Assembly: GCF_947496385.1 (NCBI RefSeq)
Contig: NZ_CANMCP010000006.1
Location: 62,001-126,000 of the forward strand
Direction of reading: 5' to 3'
Source of the DNA: an uncultured Croceicoccus sp.
GTDB taxonomy: Bacteria; Pseudomonadota; Alphaproteobacteria; Sphingomonadales; Sphingomonadaceae
DNA length: 64,000 bases
A model generated the notes under the pieces. That model saw only the letters and a program-made list of their open reading frames with translations. It ran no database searches and was not told where the DNA came from. Position numbers and translations under genes: made by a program. Shown here piece by piece: positions 42,283 to 51,553 of this stretch (positions are counted from its first letter, which is position 1; each line of letters begins with the position of its first letter).

Positions 42283-45228
42283 TCAGAATTCCGCCTTGAA
42301 CGAGACGAAGAAGTCCCGGCCCAGAACGTCATAGACGGTCGGGTAGGTATTCGCCTGCTGCTGCGAATCGCCGGTCAGACGGGGCTGCTGGTCGAGAAGG
42401 TTGTTCACGCCGAAGGTGATGACCTTGTTTTCCAGAACCTCGAACGAGGTGGCGAGATCGAGGTAGAAGGTTTCTTTCAGACGCGGAATCGCGAGCGATG
42501 CCGCATCCACGCCGTCACGCAGCTGATCGTCCTCGGCTTCGCCGACATAGCGGCCACGCAGGCTGATCGTTGCGGGGCCATCCGAAAGCGTCACGCGGCT
42601 CGAGAACTTGTACTCGGGCTGAAGCGTGCCGCAGGTCGAGCCGTAGTAGCCCGCGCACTGCTCGGTCTGATCGGGGAGATCCGACACCGGGGTGAAGGTG
42701 TTCTCGTCCGTCCAGGTGCCGAGGAAGTAGAACGACAGGTCGCTCTCACCCGCGCCGAACATGCTGAAGCCGACAGGCGTCGCGTAGCTGACTTCGAGGT
42801 CGACGCCCGAGGTGGTCAGTTCCGAGATGTTGGCATTCAGGATCTCGACGAAGTTGATGCTGCCATCGTCGAAACGGTTGATGGCCTGGCAATACTCGCT
42901 CGAGACGTCCTGCACCGTGTTGTAGCACAGCGACAGGGCGTTGTTCAGACCGCCACCCAGGGTCGAGATGAGGTTCTCGACCTTGATGTCGAAATAGTCG
43001 ACGGTGATGGCGAGACGCGGGATGAAGGAGGGCTGCAGCACGACACCGGCGGTGAACGTATCGGCCGTTTCTTCTTCGAGGTTCGGGTTGCCGCCGAACT
43101 GGCCTTCGATCTGCGAGTTCAGCTGAACCGCATCGGTAAAGACCGCATCGGCAGGCACGCCCGTCGCGATGCAGAGATCGCGCACGGCGTCGCTCTGGTT
43201 CGTGCTACGGCTCGAGCACGGGTCGGTAGCGGGCGGGAAGCCCTGCGACGCACCGCCGAACAATTCGTCGACGTTGGGCGCACGGACGGCACGCTGATAC
43301 TGACCACGCAGGGTGATGTCGCGGATCGGAGCAAGCGTCACGCCGCCGGCATAGGTCCACACGCCGCCCACTGCACCGAGCGAGTAGTCGGAATAACGCA
43401 CAGCGCCGGTCAGCTCGAGACGGTCGATGAAGCCACCGTTGATCAGCGGCACGTAAAGTTCGCCAAAGAGCTCCTTCACGTCATAGCTGCCCTCGGTCGG
43501 CAGACCGGCGTTGAAGCCCGTTACGTCGCCCGATGCAAGGAAGGTGTCGGGAATGTATTCCGACGAAACCTTGCGATATTCGGCACCGAAGGCCACGCCC
43601 AGTGCGCCGCCCTGAAGCTCGAAAAGCTCGCCATTGATGGTCGCGTTGGCAACCTGCAGCGACGAGATTTCGGTGTTCTGCGCACCGATGCGGATGAAGT
43701 CTGCCGCTTCGTCCGAAATCGTGTTCAGGCCGAAGATGTTGAGCGGCACACAGCCGTTCGCCGGATTGGTGCAGACGAGATTGCCATCATCGTCGAACTC
43801 GGTCCGCAGAGCCTGGGTAAAGCGGCTGATCGACGCATTGCCCGACTGGATCTGCGAATTGCGGGTCCGCGAATACATGTAATAGGCGTCATAGCCCCAT
43901 GCCGGCGAGAATTCGCCGCGCAGACCGCCCAGAACGCGGAACGCATTACGGTCGTCGTTCGAGTTACGCGAGCCGAGTTCCAGAAGGCGGCGACGCACCT
44001 GCGAGCTGACGAAACCGTCACCATCGGTGTCGAGCGCGGCAAGCTGGTTCTGAACCGACTGGTCGAAGAACGGGCTGTCGACGTCGAGGTCGACGGTCAG
44101 GAACGCCGGCGTCGGGGCCAGTTCCTGCGGCACGTTCGAATTGACATAGGACAGTTCGGTGTACGCGGTCATGCCATCGGCGATGTCATAATGACCGTAG
44201 CCGCCGAGCATGTAACGTTCCTGCGGAAGCTGCAGGTAGTTGAACGGTGCGTAGTTGAACGGCGAATAATCGACGAGCGTGCCGCCGCTGTTCGCGAACT
44301 GTGCGCCCAGCGCGTCGACATAGGTCGTGGGAACGCCCGACGAACCGCCGGCAACCGGACCGATGACGCCGCCCTGGCCGACGCAGGTCTGACCTGCGGA
44401 CGAGCTGAACGGAACGGTCTGGTCGCTGATGCCGGTGTCGCCGTCGATGGACCCGGGAACGATACAGCCGTCGACGGCTGCAAAGCGCGAGAACGCACGC
44501 TGATCCTGGAAGATTTCCTTGCGGCGGTTGTACGAACCCCAAACGGTGACGTTACCGCGACCGTCGGCAAGGTCGGAACCGAGCGCGATGTCGATGTTGT
44601 AGCGGTGACCGTCGCCACGCTCGGTGATCGAGCTCTGCCCGCCGAGCAGGATGCCGTCGAGATCGTCACGCAGCTTGAAGTTGACGACGCCAGCCAGCGC
44701 GTCCGAACCGTAAACGGCCGAGGCGCCGCCGGTCACGACATCGACGTTCTGAATCAGGAACTGCGGGATGGTGTTCAAGTCGACGATTTGCGAGGTATCG
44801 TAGAACATCCAGCGGCGACCGTTGACCAGCACCATCGTGCGGGTTTCGCCCAGACCACGAAGGTTCAGCGTGGCGGCACCATTGCCCGGGTTGTTCGAGT
44901 TGCCGTTGAGGCCGGGAACGACCTGCGGCAGCGCGTTGATGACGGATTCGACGTTGACCGAGCCGGACAGTTCGAACTCTTCCTCGTTGACGACGGCGAC
45001 GGGGGCCGCAGTCTCGAGATTGCGTCGCGCGATGCGCGAACCAGTCACGACGATCGGCTGACCGACCTGCTCGTCATAGGAATTGGACGGCGAGCCGACG
45101 CCGGGCTCGTCCATGTCGGCCTGCGCGAACGCCGGGCTTGCCACGGCCAGCAGCGAGGTCGCGCCGACCAGAGCGGCAGCGCGCAGGCTGCTGCTCGCCT
45201 TCAGCATGGAATTGGTTTTGAATTTCAC
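42283..45228 (-). CDS. TonB-dependent outer-membrane receptor
   Basis: The 981-residue receptor starts at GTG 45228 (AGGGG ten bases upstream) or at ATG 45207. The signal peptide 'VGATSLLAVASPAFA' is followed by a TonB-box-like 'QPIVVTGSRIARRN', a plug domain (about 60-190, 'LNLRGLGETRTMVLVNGRRW', 'VDVVTGGASAVYGSDALAGV') and a 22-strand barrel ending in a C-terminal Phe ('DFFVSFKAEF'). Acidic calcium-like loops such as 'DTDGDGFVSS' occur in the barrel. The type (oligopeptide/carbohydrate-like, not classical siderophore) is common in sphingomonads; the substrate is unknown. It converges on the 2OG-oxygenase pair. Confidence 0.97.
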   Translation of the reverse strand: MKFKTNSMLKASSSLRAAALVGATSLLAVASPAFAQADMDEPGVGSPSNSYDEQVGQPIVVTGSRIARRNLETAAPVAVVNEEEFELSGSVNVESVINALPQVVPGLNGNSNNPGNGAATLNLRGLGETRTMVLVNGRRWMFYDTSQIVDLNTIPQFLIQNVDVVTGGASAVYGSDALAGVVNFKLRDDLDGILLGGQSSITERGDGHRYNIDIALGSDLADGRGNVTVWGSYNRRKEIFQDQRAFSRFAAVDGCIVPGSIDGDTGISDQTVPFSSSAGQTCVGQGGVIGPVAGGSSGVPTTYVDALGAQFANSGGTLVDYSPFNYAPFNYLQLPQERYMLGGYGHYDIADGMTAYTELSYVNSNVPQELAPTPAFLTVDLDVDSPFFDQSVQNQLAALDTDGDGFVSSQVRRRLLELGSRNSNDDRNAFRVLGGLRGEFSPAWGYDAYYMYSRTRNSQIQSGNASISRFTQALRTEFDDDGNLVCTNPANGCVPLNIFGLNTISDEAADFIRIGAQNTEISSLQVANATINGELFELQGGALGVAFGAEYRKVSSEYIPDTFLASGDVTGFNAGLPTEGSYDVKELFGELYVPLINGGFIDRLELTGAVRYSDYSLGAVGGVWTYAGGVTLAPIRDITLRGQYQRAVRAPNVDELFGGASQGFPPATDPCSSRSTNQSDAVRDLCIATGVPADAVFTDAVQLNSQIEGQFGGNPNLEEETADTFTAGVVLQPSFIPRLAITVDYFDIKVENLISTLGGGLNNALSLCYNTVQDVSSEYCQAINRFDDGSINFVEILNANISELTTSGVDLEVSYATPVGFSMFGAGESDLSFYFLGTWTDENTFTPVSDLPDQTEQCAGYYGSTCGTLQPEYKFSSRVTLSDGPATISLRGRYVGEAEDDQLRDGVDAASLAIPRLKETFYLDLATSFEVLENKVITFGVNNLLDQQPRLTGDSQQQANTYPTVYDVLGRDFFVSFKAEF

Positions 45229-45627
45229 GATGGAAAATCCCCTAAGTGGTCCTCAGCCGCCGATGATCGGCAAGCTCATGAAGAATCTCCTGCCCAGCGG
45301 GTCGACACGTGACGCCCTACTTTCCCGGCCAAGATTGACGGACCTATCGGGGCCTAAGCATGCCGAAACAAGATGCGAGCAACGCAGGTGCAACATTTTA
45401 AAAGTATCTGTTGCAATCAAAACACAGTCGCGATTCGGTCGAATCGCATTTGATGCGCTCCGTGCCATGTGGAATGTGCATGATCGGGAATTGGCGATGG
45501 CATCGCTCTCGCTCTCTCCCTAAAGCGGGCATGGCACCACGCTTGAATGCCGCCGGATTTCGTCGGCACGCGTTTTATCGCCCGTGCGTCCGGGCTGACC
45601 AAAGTCGAGAGGCCAAGGCACTTTTCA
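45229..45627. other. Intergenic region between TonB receptor and phoR
   Basis: About 400 bases hold the divergent promoters of the receptor (minus) and phoR (plus). The receptor-proximal part contains an AT-rich stretch with the inverted repeat at 45389-45415. I see no convincing small ORF with an SD. A longer phoR reading (from ATG 45547) is possible but its first 27 residues look non-coding. No Pho box was seen before phoR. Confidence 0.6.
45389..45415. promoter_or_regulatory. Inverted repeat, candidate operator for the TonB receptor gene
   Basis: A perfect 7-bp inverted repeat TGCAACA - 13 bp - TGTTGCA lies in AT-rich DNA 160 bases upstream of the receptor start. Twofold symmetry with about two helical turns between half-site centres suits a dimeric repressor or activator. 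Regulator unknown. Confidence 0.4.
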
Positions 45628-46845
45628 ATGCAACACCGCCCCCTGCCTTTGCCGGGCCTGATTCTAGCCTTTGTCGGCGGGATCGCGATCATGGTCCTTG
45701 CCGGTGATTTCTGGCTCGGCCTTGCCGTGCTCACCATATGGGCGGCCTCGCTGTTCCTCACCCCGCGGGAAAGCGATGCGCAGGCGCCGCCCCCGCCCAA
45801 CGCCCTGTTCCAGACCGACCGGCTGCGCGATTTCCTCGAACCGCTGGGCCTGCCCTATCTCGTGATCGAGGGCGGGCGCATCATCCTTGCCAATGCCGCC
45901 GCGCGCGAAGTGCTGGGCGCCCATATCGTGCAGCAGGACGCCCGCGTCGCGCTTCGCCATCCCGAGGCGGTCCGCCTGCTCGACCGCGAGGGCGGCGGAC
46001 AGGCGATCGTGCGCGGCCTCACCGGTTCGCGCAGCATTTGGCACGTGTCGCTGCTCCCCATCGACGCGACCTCCACGATGGTCGAGCTGGTCAACCGCAC
46101 GGCGGAGGCGGATATCAGCCGCGCCCACACCGATTTCGTCGCCAATGCCAGCCACGAGCTGCGCACCCCCCTCGCCTCCATCATCGGCTATGCCGAAACC
46201 CTGATCGAGGCGGAGGGCGGCGCGCGCATCGGGCCGGAGACCAGCCTTCGTTTTCACCGCACCATCCTGCGCGAAAGCAAGAGATTGCAGGCGCTGGTCG
46301 AGGATCTGATGTCGCTTTCGCGGATCGAGGCGGAAAAGCACGAATTGCCGCCTGCCATCTTCGACCTCGGCGACATGGCGCGCACGGTGGCGTCGGGCAT
46401 TGCCGCCCTCCATGGCGAGCATCGCATCCGGCTCGAGGATACGGACGCTCCGCTGCCCGTGCGCGGCGACCGGCAACAGGTCGACCAGCTCTTGCGCAAC
46501 CTCGTCGACAACGGGCTGAAATACGGGGCGGAGGACGCGCCGGTGACCATTTTGCTATCCCGCCTCGACAGCGATCAGGCCGAGATGGTGGTGACTGACC
46601 GCGGTCCGGGCATCGCGGCGGAACACCTGCCGCATCTCACCCGGCGCTTCTACCGAACCGATCCTGGCCGCAGCCGGGCCGTGGGCGGCACGGGGCTCGG
46701 CCTTGCGATCGTGAAGCATATCGTCGAACGCCATCGCGGCCGGCTCGACATTCGCAGCCGTCTGGGCGAAGGGACCGCGATTACCGTCCGCCTTCCGTTA
46801 CAGGGCGATGCCGGCGATGATGCCCCCGATCGCCACCCTGCGTAG
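45628..46845 (+). CDS. phoR: Phosphate regulon sensor histidine kinase
   Basis: The ATG at 45628 gives 405 residues. Two N-terminal membrane helices (about 6-45, 'LPGLILAFVGGIAIMVLAGD') lack a large periplasmic domain, as in PhoR. A PAS-like domain follows ('YLVIEGGRIILANAAAREVL'). The HisKA motif 'NASHELRTPLASIIGY' has the phosphorylated H176, and the ATPase has the N-box 'LLRNLVDNGLKYG', 'VVTDRGPGIAAEHLPHLTRR' and 'GGTGLGLAIVKHI'. It phosphorylates PhoB when phosphate is scarce, under control by PstSCAB-PhoU. It lies upstream of the pst genes. Confidence 0.94.
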   Translation: MQHRPLPLPGLILAFVGGIAIMVLAGDFWLGLAVLTIWAASLFLTPRESDAQAPPPPNALFQTDRLRDFLEPLGLPYLVIEGGRIILANAAAREVLGAHIVQQDARVALRHPEAVRLLDREGGGQAIVRGLTGSRSIWHVSLLPIDATSTMVELVNRTAEADISRAHTDFVANASHELRTPLASIIGYAETLIEAEGGARIGPETSLRFHRTILRESKRLQALVEDLMSLSRIEAEKHELPPAIFDLGDMARTVASGIAALHGEHRIRLEDTDAPLPVRGDRQQVDQLLRNLVDNGLKYGAEDAPVTILLSRLDSDQAEMVVTDRGPGIAAEHLPHLTRRFYRTDPGRSRAVGGTGLGLAIVKHIVERHRGRLDIRSRLGEGTAITVRLPLQGDAGDDAPDRHPA

Positions 46846-46885
46846 ACCTTCGCGCCACGCTCCTTGCGCGCCCGCGGTTGAGTCA

Positions 46886-46903
46886 CTGTCATAAAGCTGT
46901 CAT
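46886..46903 (+). promoter_or_regulatory. Pho box upstream of pstS
   Basis: CTGTCATAAAGCTGTCAT is two direct 7-bp CTGTCAT repeats spaced 4 bp, an almost perfect match to the PhoB consensus. It lies 94 bases before the pstS start. A weaker half-like site (CTGTAAC) lies at about 46929-46935. Confidence 0.92.
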
Positions 46904-46996
46904 GGGGACCGCGCATGGCGCGTCACGGCTGTAACAAAACGCGCGAAAATGTCCGGTGTTCCGGCCTTTGAAAATTGCATGCAAGGAATCGAATCG

Positions 46997-48040
46997 ATGA
47001 CGAATATCCTGTTCAAGAGCCTGCCCGTCCTGCTGGGCACGGTCGCGCTTGCCGCATGCGGCGGGGCGCAGTCTTCCTCGCGGGAGCAGATCAAGGCTGT
47101 TGGATCGTCCACCGTGTATCCGTTTGCAAAGGCGGCAGCCGAGGAATTCGCCCGCAGCTATCCGCAATATCCCTCGCCGATCATCGAATCGACCGGCACG
47201 GGCGGCGGCATCAACCTGTTCTGCGCCGGCGTCGGCGTCGCGCACCCGGACATCGCGAATGCGTCGCGCCGGATGAAGGCGTCCGAATTCGAAACCTGCC
47301 AGAACAATGGCGTGACCGATATCGTCGAACTCGAAGTCGGCATGGACGGGATCGCCATCGCATCGGCGGCCGACGGGCTGAAGCTCGACCTCACCCCGCG
47401 CGAATTCTACCAGGCGGTCGCGGCCCGCCCGTTCGGCGAGGAAAATACCGCGCAGAACTGGAACGACATCAATCCCGCCTCCCCGAATCAGCCGATCCTG
47501 GTCTACGGCCCGCCGCCGTCTTCCGGCACGCGCGATGCGCTCGCCGAGCTGATCATGACCGCCGGGTGCAAGACCGACGACGCGACCGCCGCGCTCAAGG
47601 ACAGCAACGAGGAAGAATACGAAGCCGTCTGCACCGAGGTCCGCAAGGACGGCAAGTTCGTCGAGCAGGGCGAGAACGACAATCTCATCGTGCAGAAGCT
47701 CGTCGCCAATCCGCAGGCCGTCGGCGTCTTCGGCTACAGCTTCCTCGAGGAAAACGCACAGCGCCTGCACGGACAGCCGCTCGGCGGGGTGGAGCCGACT
47801 TACGAAAACATCGCCAGCAACGCCTATCCCGGCGCGCGCCCGCTCTATCTCTATGTCAAGAAACAGCACATGGACGCGGTTCCGGGGCTCAAGGAATATA
47901 TCCAGACTTGGATCGAGAACTGGGGCCGTGACGGCATGCTGACCGGTCGGGGCATGATCGCATCGTCGGATGCGGTGCAGGCGCGGACCGCCGACACGGC
48001 AAAGAACCTCACGCCGCTCGATGCCTCGGTTCTGAAATAA
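46997..48040 (+). CDS. pstS: Phosphate ABC transporter substrate-binding protein
   Basis: The ATG at 46997 (AAGGA nine bases upstream) gives 347 residues. The lipobox 'VALAAC' indicates a lipoprotein signal, an alternative to the soluble PstS of enteric bacteria. Phosphate-binding loops are visible: 'VGSSTVYPFAKAAAEEF', 'ESTGTGGGINLFC' and 'GPPPSSGTRDA'. It captures inorganic phosphate in the periplasm for PstCAB. Transcription is expected from the Pho box at 46886. Confidence 0.96.
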   Translation: MTNILFKSLPVLLGTVALAACGGAQSSSREQIKAVGSSTVYPFAKAAAEEFARSYPQYPSPIIESTGTGGGINLFCAGVGVAHPDIANASRRMKASEFETCQNNGVTDIVELEVGMDGIAIASAADGLKLDLTPREFYQAVAARPFGEENTAQNWNDINPASPNQPILVYGPPPSSGTRDALAELIMTAGCKTDDATAALKDSNEEEYEAVCTEVRKDGKFVEQGENDNLIVQKLVANPQAVGVFGYSFLEENAQRLHGQPLGGVEPTYENIASNAYPGARPLYLYVKKQHMDAVPGLKEYIQTWIENWGRDGMLTGRGMIASSDAVQARTADTAKNLTPLDASVLK

Positions 48041-48061
48041 TACGGATATAGACCCGCCGTC

Positions 48062-49444
48062 ATGTCTCCAGCCATCTTCGTCCTTCTCGCTCTCGGCCTG
48101 GGTCTGGTCGGGTGGCTGGCGGCGCGTTCGCGCGCCTGGGCCATGGCCGCGTCCACGCCTGGGCGGCTGCATTCGCTGCCGTCGTACCATGCGTGGTACG
48201 TGGGCCTGTGGGTCTTCGTCCCCGCCGTCCTGTTCGCGACCGTATGGGCCATCATCAGCCCGCAGCTCGTGATGCAGGCCGTCACCTCGCATCCGGCGGC
48301 GGGCGCGCTGCCCGAATTCGGCATGACCCGCGACAGCATCATCGCGGAGGCCATGGCCGTCGCGCGCGGCAATGCGCAGGGCGTGTTCAACCCGCTCGCG
48401 CAGCCGCTGGTCGAGCCGGCCCGTGACGCGCTGACCCGCTATGGCATCATCGGGATCGTGGTGACGCTGCTCATCGGCTTTGCCGCGGGGGTATGGTCGT
48501 TCCTGCGGGTGAAGCCCGACTTTACCGCCCGCACGCGGGTGGAGCGCACGGTGATGCTGGCGCTGCTGCTGGCCTCGCTGGTCGCGATCTTGACGACGCT
48601 GGGCATTCTCGTCTCGCTATTGTTCGAAACCGTGCGGTTTTTCGGCATGGTGTCGCCGATCGATTTTCTGTTCGGCACGCAATGGTCGCCCAATCCGATG
48701 GGCGATCCCGCCTATACCTCCGGCGAGGATTACGGCGCACTCCCGCTGTTCTGGGGCACGATCTACATCGGTGCGATCATCGCCATGCTGGTCGCGATCC
48801 CGCTCGGCCTGTTCAGCGCGATCTACCTCACCCAATATGCGAACGACCGCCTGCGCCGCGTGATGAAGCCGATGCTGGAAATCCTCGCCGGCGTGCCGAC
48901 GGTCGTCTACGGCTATTTCGCGGCGCTGACCGTGGCGCCGGTCATCCGCGACTGGGCCCGCGCGATCGGCATTTCCAATGCCAGCAGCGAGAGCGCGATT
49001 GCCGCCGGCCTCGTCATGGGCGTGATGATCATCCCGTTCGTATCCTCGATGGCAGACGATTCCATCGCCGCCGTGCCCTCCTCGATGCGCGACGGCAGCC
49101 TGGCGATGGGCGCAACGAAATCGGAAACAATCCGCAAGGTGCTGATCCCCGCGGCGCTTCCGGGCATCGTGGCGGGCGTGATGCTCGCCGTGAGCCGGGC
49201 GATCGGCGAAACGATGATCGTCGTGATGGCCGCCGGCGCCGCCGCGAACCTGACCGGCAATCCGTTCGAAAGCATGACCACCGTGACGTATCAGATCGTC
49301 GCCATGCTGACCGGCGAGGGAAGTTTCGACCACCCCGCGACGCTGTCGGCCTTTGCATTGGGCATGGTGCTGTTCACCGTGACCCTGATCCTCAATTTCA
49401 TCGCGCTGCGCGTGGTGAAACGTTACCGCGAAGCGTATGAGTGA
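48062..49444 (+). CDS. pstC: Phosphate ABC transporter permease PstC
   Basis: The 460-residue membrane protein has an N-terminal extension with two further helices compared with E. coli PstC (319 aa), typical of alphaproteobacteria. The transport core (from about residue 220) includes 'FWGTIYIGAIIAMLVAIPLG', 'LEILAGVPTVVYGYFA', and the ATPase-contact (EAA-like) loop 'LAMGATKSETIRKVLIPAAL'. It forms the translocation pore with PstA. It is 21 bases after pstS and overlaps pstA by 8 bases. Confidence 0.96.
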   Translation: MSPAIFVLLALGLGLVGWLAARSRAWAMAASTPGRLHSLPSYHAWYVGLWVFVPAVLFATVWAIISPQLVMQAVTSHPAAGALPEFGMTRDSIIAEAMAVARGNAQGVFNPLAQPLVEPARDALTRYGIIGIVVTLLIGFAAGVWSFLRVKPDFTARTRVERTVMLALLLASLVAILTTLGILVSLLFETVRFFGMVSPIDFLFGTQWSPNPMGDPAYTSGEDYGALPLFWGTIYIGAIIAMLVAIPLGLFSAIYLTQYANDRLRRVMKPMLEILAGVPTVVYGYFAALTVAPVIRDWARAIGISNASSESAIAAGLVMGVMIIPFVSSMADDSIAAVPSSMRDGSLAMGATKSETIRKVLIPAALPGIVAGVMLAVSRAIGETMIVVMAAGAAANLTGNPFESMTTVTYQIVAMLTGEGSFDHPATLSAFALGMVLFTVTLILNFIALRVVKRYREAYE

Positions 49445-50720
49445 GCCTGCCATGAGCGAGACCACCACCAGCGTCGATGCACAGCGCGAGGCGCGCAACG
49501 CCCGCATCGCGGCCCGGCTGAAGAAACGCTATGCCGCGGAAAAGCGGTTCAAATACCTGGCCATGGGTTCGGTGATCTTTTCCGCGCTCGTGCTGGCGTT
49601 CCTGCTTTTCGTGATGACGTCGAACGGGATCGCCGGGTTTTCGCGCGCGGAAATGCGCGTGCCGGTCGATTTTTCCGGCGCGGGGCTGACCATCGACGAA
49701 ACGCGGCTTTCGCAGCCGGGCGCGCAATCCGCGCTGGAATCGGCGGGCCTTGCCGACATCCTGCAGTTTTCCGCGACCGAAGCCTATGGACCGGAAGCGG
49801 CGGACGAACTCGATGCCGCGGCATGGCGCAACCTCGCCGATCAGCTGATCGCAGACCCCGCAATGCTCCGCGGGGAGCAGACCGTGTCCGTGCCCGTGAG
49901 CGAGGATCTCGCCTCCGGCCTGCGCGGCGAAGGCGCACCGCAGATGCGCGCGCTCGCCGACCGGCTCGAGGCCGAGGGCGCACTCTATCGCGCGGTCGAC
50001 TGGGGCTTCCTGTCCCGAGCCGATGCCACCAATTCGCAGCAGGCGGGCATCTGGGGCGCGCTCAAGGGGTCGCTGCTCACCATGGTGGTGACGCTGGCAC
50101 TCGCCTTTCCCATCGGCGTGCTGTCGGCGCTTTACCTCGAGGAATACGCCCCGCGGAACAAGTGGACCGACATTATCGAGGTATCGATCAACAACCTCGC
50201 CGCGGTGCCGTCGATCATCTTCGGCCTGCTCGGCCTCGCCGTGTTCCTGGCGATCTTTCCCAATTATCGTTCGGCGCCCCTCATTGGCGGCATGACGCTG
50301 GCGTTGATGACGATGCCGGTCATCGTGATTTCGGGCCGCAACGCGATCAAGGCCGTGCCCCCGTCGATTCGCGACGGCGCACTCGCCATCGGCGCGTCAA
50401 AGGTGCAGGTGGTGTTCCACCATGTGCTCCCCCTCGCCCTGCCCGGCATTCTGACCGGCACGATCATCGGCATGGCCCGCGCACTGGGCGAAACGGCGCC
50501 GCTGCTCATGATCGGGATGCGCGCGTTCGTCGCAACGCCGCCGGATGGCTTTACTTCACCGTCCAGCGTATTGCCGGTGCAGATTTTCCTGTGGTCCGAC
50601 GAAATCAATCGCGGTTTCGTCGAACGGACCTCGGCGGCGATCATCGTGCTGCTCGTTTTCCTGCTATTGATGAACGGGCTGGCCATCTATCTGCGCAATC
50701 GCTTCGAAAGGCGCTGGTGA
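49437..50720 (+). CDS. pstA: Phosphate ABC transporter permease PstA
   Basis: The 427-residue permease has one N-terminal helix (about 42-65) and a long periplasmic insert of about 130 residues ('FSGAGLTIDETRLSQPG' onward). The transport core includes 'LKGSLLTMVVTLALAFPIGV', 'INNLAAVPSIIFGLLGLAVF' and the coupling loop 'LAIGASKVQVVFHHVLPLAL'. It is the partner of PstC. The start at 49437 overlaps pstC; a second ATG at 49452 is equally possible. Confidence 0.95.
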   Translation: MSEPAMSETTTSVDAQREARNARIAARLKKRYAAEKRFKYLAMGSVIFSALVLAFLLFVMTSNGIAGFSRAEMRVPVDFSGAGLTIDETRLSQPGAQSALESAGLADILQFSATEAYGPEAADELDAAAWRNLADQLIADPAMLRGEQTVSVPVSEDLASGLRGEGAPQMRALADRLEAEGALYRAVDWGFLSRADATNSQQAGIWGALKGSLLTMVVTLALAFPIGVLSALYLEEYAPRNKWTDIIEVSINNLAAVPSIIFGLLGLAVFLAIFPNYRSAPLIGGMTLALMTMPVIVISGRNAIKAVPPSIRDGALAIGASKVQVVFHHVLPLALPGILTGTIIGMARALGETAPLLMIGMRAFVATPPDGFTSPSSVLPVQIFLWSDEINRGFVERTSAAIIVLLVFLLLMNGLAIYLRNRFERRW

Positions 50721-50729
50721 GTGTTGAAA

Positions 50730-51551
50730 ATGACGGATCAGAAACTCGACGAAACGCATGGCGAGGACGCGGACAATCCCTTCGCCGACGCCGGCCCTGC
50801 GAAAATGTCGGCGCGCGACGTGTCGGTCTATTATGGCGAGAAGAAAGCGATCGATAACGTGTCGATCGACATTCACACCCGCTATGTCACGGCGTTCATC
50901 GGGCCGTCGGGCTGCGGCAAGTCGACCTTCTTGCGCAGCCTCAACCGCATGAACGACACCATCGCGGCCGCGCGCGTGGACGGGGAAATCCTCCTAGACG
51001 GGGAGGATATCTACCGGTCGAAAATGGATGTCGTGCAATTGCGCGCCCGCGTCGGCATGGTGTTTCAAAAGCCCAATCCGTTCCCGAAATCCATCTATGA
51101 AAACATCGCCTATGGCCCGCGCATTCACGGCCTGGCGTCCGGCAAATCGGAGATGGACGAGATCGTCGAACGCTCGCTCCAACGTGCGGGCCTCTGGGAC
51201 GAGGTGAAGGACAGGCTGACCGATTCGGGCACCGCGCTTTCGGGCGGGCAGCAGCAGCGGCTTTGCATTGCCCGCGCCATCGCGGTTGATCCCGAGGTGA
51301 TTCTCATGGATGAGCCGTGTTCCGCGCTCGACCCCATCGCCACGGCCCGGATCGAGGAGCTGATCGACGATCTTCGCGGCAATTATGCCATCGTCATCGT
51401 CACCCACTCGATGCAGCAGGCCGCACGCGTATCCCAGCGCACAGCCTTTTTTCACCTTGGCAATCTAGTCGAATACGACAAGACAAGCGCGATATTCACC
51501 AATCCCCGTGAAGAGCGGACGAAGGATTACATTACCGGACGGTACGGTTGA
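50730..51551 (+). CDS. pstB: Phosphate ABC transporter ATP-binding protein
   Basis: The ATG at 50730 gives 273 residues with a 28-residue acidic lead. Walker A is 'GPSGCGKST', the Q-loop '[10 protein letters not shown]', the signature '[16 protein letters not shown]', Walker B '[13 protein letters not shown]' and the H-loop '[13 protein letters not shown]'. '[11 protein letters not shown]' is PstB-specific. It powers phosphate import and helps hold PhoR off in high phosphate. Confidence 0.97.
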   Translation: MTDQKLDETHGEDADNPFADAGPAKMSARDVSVYYGEKKAIDNVSIDIHTRYVTAFIGPSGCGKSTFLRSLNRMNDTIAAARVDGEILLDGEDIYRSKMDVVQLRARVGMVFQKPNPFPKSIYENIAYGPRIHGLASGKSEMDEIVERSLQRAGLWDEVKDRLTDSGTALSGGQQQRLCIARAIAVDPEVILMDEPCSALDPIATARIEELIDDLRGNYAIVIVTHSMQQAARVSQRTAFFHLGNLVEYDKTSAIFTNPREERTKDYITGRYG

Positions 51552-51553
51552 CG

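Noticed and set aside
42277-45312. Open frame of about 1000 codons opposite the TonB receptor
   Set aside because: The receptor on the minus strand has a signal peptide, plug, barrel end and terminator. The opposite frame has repetitive Arg/Glu/Val composition and no domain.
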